Shown: in pieces, positions 58,103-64,000 of the stretch
How the letters are laid out: each line of letters starts with the position of its first letter
Position numbering within the stretch: the first letter of the stretch is position 1
Source of the DNA: Rhodopirellula sp. SM50
GTDB lineage: Bacteria; Planctomycetota; Planctomycetia; Pirellulales; Pirellulaceae
Direction of reading: 5' to 3'
DNA length: 64,000 nt
Assembly: GCF_002289565.1 (NCBI RefSeq)
Contig: NZ_NTFY01000071.1
Span: forward strand, 33,473 to 97,472
The notes under the pieces: model-generated
The model's database searches: none
Told to the model about the DNA's origin: nothing
What the model saw: only the letters and a program-made list of their open reading frames with translations
Position numbers and translations under genes: made by a program

Positions 58103-60066
58103 AGTGTGGACGGTGGGTTCGAAGCGTTGTCGGTCGAGGTGCTGTCTTTCGGTGCCGGTGGGATCGTCAACCAAAACTCTGTCAGCGGGAGCAGGGGACG
58201 CAGCTGGTACGTTGCCTGGGATTTCCCTTCGGTTGGATTGCCATCGGTGTCCAAAAACGTGCCGGTGATTTGGAACGTCGCGTGACCGGCGGCAGCGTCA
58301 CCGGCAGTCAACTTTAATTTGACGGATTTCGATGTGTCGCCCTTGGGTTCTGAAACGACGCTTTCGACCGTCACGCCCGGCGGTAATCCGACGGCCGTGA
58401 TTAGGACTTTTTCGCCGAAGCCCGCTGTACGGGTGACCGTGACGGGGATCTCCAGGGGTTGATCACGCGGCAGCACGAAATGGTCGTCCGTGAGAGTCAG
58501 CAGGCATTCCGGACGTCGTTCGCGGATCGACAACTGGTAGAAATGCCGCGGGCCGTATCCGTCGATCATGTCGGACACCGTCACGTCAATCTGGCCGTCT
58601 TGCTTCGCTGTGAAGTCGACGCCGGCGTCGTAGTTGCCCCGTGAGAGGTCATCGTTGCTGGCCAGTACGCCGCCCGTCTTCGGATCGCTGATCGTCAGTT
58701 TTGAGTCGAGCAAAAAACCATCGGCTTTCGATCGCACTTCGGCACGATACGTTTTGCCTTTGACCGCGGCGAAGGAATACGTGTGCGTTTCATTCGGCTC
58801 GGTGATGCGTCCGGCGAGAATCGCGGGGAGCGATCCGTCGAATTCGTCGTCGTGATGCAAATGCACCGCGTCGTCGTCCTGGCGTGCGACCCAGAACCAA
58901 CCAAGTCCGTCGGGCACCGTCGCCGTCGACGGGGCCACACGGGTTGCGGGAGACAGGACGACGGGGCACGATTCGGGAAGATTGTGGCCGAAGGGCAGGG
59001 CGGTGTCGCCGCGGACGGCCAGATGGTCCAAGAACGGACCGGTTGTGATGTCGCAGACGTAAACAAAGCTGCTCGATCCGCCGAAGCCGACGGTGCTGTT
59101 GGGCGTTTCGGGAAACGCAAAGATGCGGACCAGCACGTCCTGGTCGGCCTCGCATTGATAGACCAGTTGCGGATCCAGGCCGCGGACATCGTCCACCTGT
59201 GCCAGCACGTTGCCGCGAAGATCCGTCAGCTGCAAAACGGCATCCATCGGTGATTGAAGCAGCTGATTCGCGGTGACCGAAGCGACGAGCTGTTGACCGG
59301 CTTTGAGCGAGACGCGATAGGCATCGCTGTCACCACTCTTGGCCAATCGTCCGGCAACCACCGCCGGCAGGGTCACCCGATGGGCGGCGTCGCGTTTGTC
59401 GTTGGGTTCGACTTCACTGGTCACGGCGATCGGCGCGATGATCAGTGGATGGAGCTGCGTGGCCGATTGCCCGTCGTGAAGCCGGATCCAGGCCACGCCC
59501 GGCGGTGCGGTCGCTGGAATTTTGACGGTGAACTTGCCGGAGTCCTTCGCGGGCGTGATTTCAACGTCGTCTCGATCGCAAGCGACCGCCGGCGGCCATG
59601 TGGGAAATTTTCCTTCGGCCGTGATCTCGGTTTCGCTCCCCGTAGCGACCGCCGGTGGGAAGAGTCGATCGAGCTTGAGTTGTGCTTGGGCGGTCCGGGG
59701 CGAAAGCACGCAAACGGCAAACACGCAAGCAACGATGATCCACCCCAGCGGGACGCGTAAGCGAGCGGCGCGCGCAAGCTTCAGGATCGGCACGTGCCAC
59801 TGGCTGACGCCACGTGCTGGGGCAGGCGATTGCCGCTCGATCCCGCCTGAGAAAACCCACCGATGGCAGGGCGTACCCACGGATGGCAGTGGAGCGGCGC
59901 GTGTCGCCGATGCCAGCGGGACGCGTAAGCGAGCGGCGCGCGCAAGCTTCAGGATCGGCACGCGCCACTGGCTGACGCCACGTGCTGGGGCAGGCGATTG
60001 CCGCTCGATTTCACGCAACGTCACTGCGACGACCGAACTTCCCGGACGGTGTTGAAACAACGGCAT
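58099..60066 (-). CDS. PPC-domain-like exported protein with repeat-derived N-terminus
   Basis: This protein is about 655 residues from ATG 60066 (GTG 60072 overlaps the upstream stop as TAGTG). Residues ~20-110 are encoded by a duplicated ~97-bp repeat, giving ARGVSQW and LKLARAARLRVPL twice. Then comes a signal-like helix (WIIVACVFAVCVLSPRTAQAQ). The mature part has beta-rich segments resembling PPC (pre-peptidase C-terminal) domains: VEPNDKRDAAHRVTLPAVVA and EPNETHTYSFAAVKGKTYRA. No in-frame start codon near the signal was found, so the odd N-terminus may really be translated. It lies third in the operon. Confidence 0.8.
   Translation of the reverse strand: MPLFQHRPGSSVVAVTLREIERQSPAPARGVSQWRVPILKLARAARLRVPLASATRAAPLPSVGTPCHRWVFSGGIERQSPAPARGVSQWHVPILKLARAARLRVPLGWIIVACVFAVCVLSPRTAQAQLKLDRLFPPAVATGSETEITAEGKFPTWPPAVACDRDDVEITPAKDSGKFTVKIPATAPPGVAWIRLHDGQSATQLHPLIIAPIAVTSEVEPNDKRDAAHRVTLPAVVAGRLAKSGDSDAYRVSLKAGQQLVASVTANQLLQSPMDAVLQLTDLRGNVLAQVDDVRGLDPQLVYQCEADQDVLVRIFAFPETPNSTVGFGGSSSFVYVCDITTGPFLDHLAVRGDTALPFGHNLPESCPVVLSPATRVAPSTATVPDGLGWFWVARQDDDAVHLHHDDEFDGSLPAILAGRITEPNETHTYSFAAVKGKTYRAEVRSKADGFLLDSKLTISDPKTGGVLASNDDLSRGNYDAGVDFTAKQDGQIDVTVSDMIDGYGPRHFYQLSIRERRPECLLTLTDDHFVLPRDQPLEIPVTVTRTAGFGEKVLITAVGLPPGVTVESVVSEPKGDTSKSVKLKLTAGDAAAGHATFQITGTFLDTDGNPTEGKSQATYQLRPLLPLTEFWLTIPPAPKDSTSTDNASNPPSTL
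59745..60009. repeat. 97-bp direct repeat inside coding start, spaced 168 bp
   Basis: The same 97-bp sequence, beginning CCAGCGGGACGCGTAAGCGA, is present at 59745-59841 and 59913-60009 with a single difference seen. The start-to-start distance, 168 bp, is a multiple of three, so the reading frame is kept. Each copy contains the CACTGGCTGACGCCACGTGC core found in seven copies at 26889-27066. Confidence 0.93.
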
Positions 60067-60071
60067 CGTCA

Positions 60072-61412
60072 CTAACCCATCAACTCGTCGATCGGGGTGG
60101 CGTCGCTGACCAAGTGGGTCGGGCGTCCTTCCGGCGTGTACATCATTTGGCCGGGATCGATTCCGAGTTTTTGGTAGATCGTCGAGACGAAGTTTTCGGG
60201 CGACAGCACCCGTTCGATCGCGGCATAGCCTTGTCGATCGGTGGCTCCGACGACCTGGCCTCCGGGGGTCTGTCCGCCGGCGAACATCACGCTCATCGCG
60301 TTGGACCAGTGGTCGCGGCCGCCGCGAGCATTGATCTTCGGCGTGCGTCCGAACTCGCCTAAGACGACGACCAGCGTCCGCTCCAGCATGCCTTGTTGTT
60401 TCAAATCCGAGATCAGCGCGGCGATCGTCGCTTCGAACGGAGGCAGTTTGGTGTCAAGCGATTTAAAGATGTCGGTGTGGTGGTCCCAACCGCCTTGATA
60501 AAGCGTCACAAAGGGAACGCCCGCACCGACCAGTCGCCGGGCCAGCAAGGCTTGCTGGCCGAAGGTGTTGCGGCCATAGGCATCGCGGACTTCGTCGGAT
60601 TCTTGATGGATATCGAAGGCTGCTTGAGCCTCCTTGCTGCTGATGATCTGCATCCCTTGGCCATAGAACTCATCGACGGCCAGGGTCGGATCGGCGACCG
60701 ACGCGTCATTGAATCGAAGCATCGTGTCGATGTGCTTGCGAATCTGTTGCCGCGATGCAAATCGGTCGCTGCTCAATCCGTCGGGGATGGTGACGTCACG
60801 GACGCGAAAGCTGGAACTGTTGGGGCTATCGGGCACGACGAACGGTGCGTACTTGCTGCCCAAGAAATTGGGGCCGCCGGAGCGTGACATGCGGGGCAGC
60901 GAGAAATAGGCGGGGATGCCGTGGGGCGCGCCGATTTCCTTGGCCACCACGCTGCCCAGGCTGGGGTGGAAGCTGACGAAGGCGCCACAACCGACAGGGA
61001 TCCGCGGCGGTGCGCCGGTCATCATATAATGGTTTCCGGCGCCGTGGTTGCCCTGGTCATGGCGAATCGAGCGGACGATCGCCAAGTCGTTGCTGATCGC
61101 CGCCAGTTTCTTCATCGGCTGAGCGAATTGCAGGCCGGGTGTTTGGGTGGCGATCGGCTGATACGCCCCGCGAATCTCGACCGGTGCGTCGGGCTTGGGG
61201 TCAAACGTTTCGTAGTGGCTCGGACCACCGTCTTGCCACACCAAGATGCAAGCGTCCGCTTGGGCGGTGCGGTGTTTCGGATCCGCTGCCGAAGAGGCTC
61301 GAGCGCGGGCGCTCAGTGCGCCCGAAAGGCCTCCGGCGATCAGCCCGCCCAGCCCCAGTTTCAATCCATCGCGGCGGGTCAGGCCTTCGCAATTCGTCCA
61401 ACTTCTAGCCAT
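60072..61412 (-). CDS. DUF1501 domain protein, Tat-exported
   Basis: The ATG at 61412 gives MARSWTNCEGLTRRDGLKLG, with a twin-arginine motif (TRRDGLKLG) and a hydrophobic stretch, 11 bp after the upstream stop. The 446-residue protein shows ACILVWQDGGPSHYETFDPK, SIRHDQGNHGAGNHYMMTG and VVLGEFGRTPKINARGGRDH, all DUF1501 hallmarks with likely metal ligands. The fold is related to alkaline phosphatase/sulfatase. It is a diverged paralogue of the gene at 8185-9498. The next gene overlaps its stop. Confidence 0.93.
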   Translation of the reverse strand: MARSWTNCEGLTRRDGLKLGLGGLIAGGLSGALSARARASSAADPKHRTAQADACILVWQDGGPSHYETFDPKPDAPVEIRGAYQPIATQTPGLQFAQPMKKLAAISNDLAIVRSIRHDQGNHGAGNHYMMTGAPPRIPVGCGAFVSFHPSLGSVVAKEIGAPHGIPAYFSLPRMSRSGGPNFLGSKYAPFVVPDSPNSSSFRVRDVTIPDGLSSDRFASRQQIRKHIDTMLRFNDASVADPTLAVDEFYGQGMQIISSKEAQAAFDIHQESDEVRDAYGRNTFGQQALLARRLVGAGVPFVTLYQGGWDHHTDIFKSLDTKLPPFEATIAALISDLKQQGMLERTLVVVLGEFGRTPKINARGGRDHWSNAMSVMFAGGQTPGGQVVGATDRQGYAAIERVLSPENFVSTIYQKLGIDPGQMMYTPEGRPTHLVSDATPIDELMG

Positions 61413-61423
61413 CGTGGTTGATC

Positions 61424-63661
61424 TCAATTTTGAATAATGAATTCGGGAGCGTTCATCATCGCCCACATCAAGTCTTCGACCGCGCCGCGTCGTTGTTCGC
61501 CCGCGGCGGTGATCAGTGATTCGCAGTATCGTTGCTCTTCGGCGGTCGGCCGACGAGAAAAAATCGCCAGGTACAGTTCCGTCGCGATCTCCGCGGCCGA
61601 CAACTCGCTGCCGGCCAGCCGTGCGGCGCGACCGGAGTCGCTGCGAATGCGTCCGTCGATCTCACGCGAGTTCATCAGGTGCAAGGTTTGCGTGACCGAC
61701 GAGTCCGCGATCCGTTCGCAGGGGGGATCCTGGTTCGGGTCGGGACGGCCGAACGTGTCCAGAAAAACCGATCCGATCCGGTGCGTCCAAACCTGATTGG
61801 AACGCGACTGGGGAGCCAATGCGGAAAACGATTCGGTCGTCTCGGTGGCGTTGGCGACCGCTTCGGCCAGGACTTCGGCACGCAAGCGATGGCGGTAGTG
61901 ACGCGAGTAGTTCAGCCGATCGCTCGCGTTGGTTTCGTTGGGCGTTGAACTTGTCGCGTACACGTTGGAAAGCACGATCGTCTTGATCAACTGCTTTTGA
62001 TCGTAGCCGGACTGTTGGAAGTGTTCGGCCAATGCATCGAGTAACGCGGGATTGCTGGGCGGATTGGTGCTGCGGAGATCATCGACCGGGTCGACGATGC
62101 CGCGTCCCATCAGTTGAGCCCAAATGCGATTGACTTGGACGGCGGCAAAATACGGGTTGTCGGCGGAAACCATCCAGTCGACCAGGGCTTCACGCGGGTC
62201 GTCGTCTGCGGCCAAGTCGACCGTTCCGAACAGCGGAGCCGGCGGGAGGACCTCTTCGGTCACCGGATGCCGGACGTCTCCCTTGGTGGAAACGTAGACG
62301 ATCTCTTCACCACCGGAGATCGGCGGCGAAAGTCCCGTGCCCTTGCGGCCGACTTTTCCAAAGAACGCGGCGAAGGAATAGAAGTCGTGCTGGCTCCACT
62401 TTTCAAAGGGATGATGATGGCACTTCGCACAGTCCAGCCGCACACCGAGGAAAAGCTGGCTGACCAGTGTGGCGACTTCATCAGGGCTGCGGCGGTCGCG
62501 AAACAACGTGGCGGCACCGTTGTGCCAGGTGCTGCCCTTGGCGGTGATCAATCGACGAGCGAATTCGTCATGCGAAACGTTCTCGCGGAATTGCTGCCGG
62601 ATCCAGTTGTCGTAATTGAGTACCGCCTTGATGCCGACCCGGTAGGGATTCGGACGTAACAGATCCGCCCATTGGTTTGCCCAGTGATCGACGTATTCGG
62701 GCTGTTCCAGTAGGTCGTCGACCAGTTGCTCGCGTTTGTTGCTGGCTTGGCTGTCGAGAAACGGTTGAGCTTCCTGTGCCGAGGGCAAGCGGCCGATGAC
62801 ATCGGTGTAAACGCGGCGCAAGAAGATGGCGTCGCTTGCCGGCTCGGAGACTCGGATCTGCAGTTGACTCAATTTGTCGTACACCAAGTCATCGATGAAA
62901 TTCGCTCGGGGGAGGTCGTCGTAGAACCCTTCCGGCAACGCTTCGGTGCGCGGGATGCTGACGTTGGCCACGCGAATGTGATTCATGTAACGAGCCATCA
63001 CCGCGGTCTCGCCCGGGACCGGACCCGCCTTCAATCGGCCATTTGAATCGACTTGCACGATGGCGGCATCGTTAGACAAGTAACTGGTCATCTTGGTGAC
63101 GTCACGCGTCGTCCCGTCGCTGTAGGACGCGACGGTCGATAGTTCGGCGGTGCCTGAGGGTGTCAACGCAAATTCGGTCTGTTTCAACTCGACCGACTCC
63201 AGCACGGGTTCGTTCGCCAGCCGACGGGGTGCGCCTTGGCGGATCCACGCGAGAAGCGTGTGATAAGCGTCCGAGCCGACTTCGATTTTTCGACCGCCGC
63301 CATGTGGCAACTCCGCCGTCGCTTTCTGGATCAACAGACTCGACTCCGGTGAGGCGATGCTCAGCCGTCGACCCCGCGCTTGACGGGCGATCGCATCGTG
63401 GTCGAAGTCAGAATCAAAGCCGAGCAGTGAGAGCTGAAAACCATTTTGCCCGCGTTGCTTGCCGTGACAGGCTCCGGCGTTGCAACCGTGTGCGGCTAAG
63501 ATCGGTTGCACGTCGAGTTCGAAACTGACGGCATCGCCCGCCGCAACGTTCTGGTGTGGCAGATCTTCGCCATGCGACACGACGCTACAGAACGCGACCA
63601 ACATCAACGTCGATATCTCGACGCGACGGTACGACAACCTCGTATCAAGGCGATCGGGCAT
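61424..63661 (-). CDS. planctomycete cytochrome-like, DUF1549 and DUF1553 protein
   Basis: This 745-residue exported protein is the first gene of a four-gene operon. A signal-like N-terminus is followed by a cytochrome-type domain (about 45-140) whose haem motif reads CNAGACH, a CX4CH spacing and not CX2CH. A BIG2-like domain follows (about 150-240; ALTPSGTAELSTVASYSDGT). DUF1549 comes next, with a second motif CAKCHHHPF, then DUF1553 (AAVQVNRIWAQLMGRGIVDP and STNPPSNPALLDAL). It is a longer paralogue of the gene at 6396-7955. Its role is unknown; electron transfer is a plausible inference from the cysteine-histidine motifs. Confidence 0.9.
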   Translation of the reverse strand: MPDRLDTRLSYRRVEISTLMLVAFCSVVSHGEDLPHQNVAAGDAVSFELDVQPILAAHGCNAGACHGKQRGQNGFQLSLLGFDSDFDHDAIARQARGRRLSIASPESSLLIQKATAELPHGGGRKIEVGSDAYHTLLAWIRQGAPRRLANEPVLESVELKQTEFALTPSGTAELSTVASYSDGTTRDVTKMTSYLSNDAAIVQVDSNGRLKAGPVPGETAVMARYMNHIRVANVSIPRTEALPEGFYDDLPRANFIDDLVYDKLSQLQIRVSEPASDAIFLRRVYTDVIGRLPSAQEAQPFLDSQASNKREQLVDDLLEQPEYVDHWANQWADLLRPNPYRVGIKAVLNYDNWIRQQFRENVSHDEFARRLITAKGSTWHNGAATLFRDRRSPDEVATLVSQLFLGVRLDCAKCHHHPFEKWSQHDFYSFAAFFGKVGRKGTGLSPPISGGEEIVYVSTKGDVRHPVTEEVLPPAPLFGTVDLAADDDPREALVDWMVSADNPYFAAVQVNRIWAQLMGRGIVDPVDDLRSTNPPSNPALLDALAEHFQQSGYDQKQLIKTIVLSNVYATSSTPNETNASDRLNYSRHYRHRLRAEVLAEAVANATETTESFSALAPQSRSNQVWTHRIGSVFLDTFGRPDPNQDPPCERIADSSVTQTLHLMNSREIDGRIRSDSGRAARLAGSELSAAEIATELYLAIFSRRPTAEEQRYCESLITAAGEQRRGAVEDLMWAMMNAPEFIIQN

Positions 63662-64000
63662 GGCAGGAGGGCGGGCAGGGAGGGGGAGGGCAGGGGAGGG
63701 AGGGCCTGTCAGTATAACCGTTGGCCAACCGTTGTTGGCACCAGGAATTTAAAACCGGCAAAAATGCGAGTCGGCGGGGTATGGGAAGGCCGCTGTCGTG
63801 CGGGGAGCGGTGGGTTGTGGATGGGGTGGAAGATGGGGTGGTCAAAAAATGGGGTGGTCAAAAAATGGAGTGGTCAAAAAATGGAGTGGTCAAAAAATGG
63901 GGGCAGGACGATGGGGGCAGGACGATGGGGGCAGGACGATGGGGGCAGGACGATGGGGGCAAGACGATGGGGGCAGAACGATGGGGGCAGAACGATGGGG
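63662..64000. repeat. gene-free end of window with two minisatellites
   Basis: Four units of GTGGTCAAAAAATGG plus one base (16 bp) lie at about 63837-63899. At least seven units of a 14-bp sequence GGGGCAGGACGATG follow, running to the window end at 64000. A G-rich/pyrimidine-poor tract precedes them near 63664-63705. No gene is seen. Confidence 0.92.

Overview
The window looks like a chromosomal segment of a planctomycete, most likely a Rhodopirellula-like member of the Pirellulaceae. The evidence is the set of planctomycete-typical families: DUF1501 and DUF1549/DUF1553 proteins, planctomycete c-type cytochrome domains, a BBP7-type outer-membrane barrel, a DUF1559 pseudopilin, a surface protein beginning with an LEKRNLLA-type N-terminal motif, secreted sugar isomerase/epimerase-like proteins, and many short dispersed hairpin repeats between genes. 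GC content is high, so almost every real gene carries long open antisense frames. I saw no rRNA, tRNA, CRISPR array, transposase, integrase or phage genes.

Layout. 1-6190 (minus): an export-type operon encoding a large membrane-anchored protein, an ABC ATPase, a fused double ABC-2 permease and a HEAT-repeat protein that runs off the window. 6396-11501 (plus): a DUF1549/DUF1553 protein, a Tat-exported DUF1501 protein and an EF-hand lipoprotein. 11502-12051: tandem repeats. 12052-16022 (minus): phosphoglycerate mutase, then monomeric isocitrate dehydrogenase. 16023-16780: a regulatory region with an excellent sigma-54 promoter. 16781-19546 (plus): a modular surface protein. 19657-24534 (plus): a degenerate glucose-6-phosphate-isomerase-like gene, trpA, a BON-domain protein and a lipoprotein. 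24677-26822 (minus): phosphatidylserine decarboxylase and a serine hydrolase. 27179-28972: a secreted esterase facing a sugar epimerase-like protein. 29289-35563 (minus): Hsp70-like protein, VWA protein, histidine kinase and response regulator. 35813-38157 (plus): a small unknown protein and two TIM-barrel isomerases. 38154-39909 (minus): a class V aminotransferase and coaD. 40119-42744 (plus): a small membrane protein, an LptF/LptG permease, a glycosyltransferase and a 60-residue protein. 42874-54359: a mixed block containing BBP7, tadA, a DUF1080-like protein, VanZ, a channel-like membrane protein, DUF1289, msrB, a prepilin peptidase, mtnA, DUF1559 and YceI. 54360-55123: nested hairpin repeats. 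55124-63661 (minus): a four-gene planctomycete cytochrome/DUF1501 operon. 63662-64000: minisatellites.

How the genes work together. There are two DUF1549-DUF1501 modules, one of three genes (6396-11501) and one of four (63661-55124). In the second, the start and stop codons of neighbouring genes overlap or nearly touch. Both are predicted to act outside the cytoplasm, and their physiological role is not established by the sequence. The VWA-kinase-regulator cluster looks like a signalling unit. The prepilin peptidase and the DUF1559 pseudopilin plausibly act in the same maturation pathway. Short repeats have invaded gene borders in several places. One supplies the stop codon of a response regulator, and another is translated, in duplicate, at the N-terminus of an exported protein.
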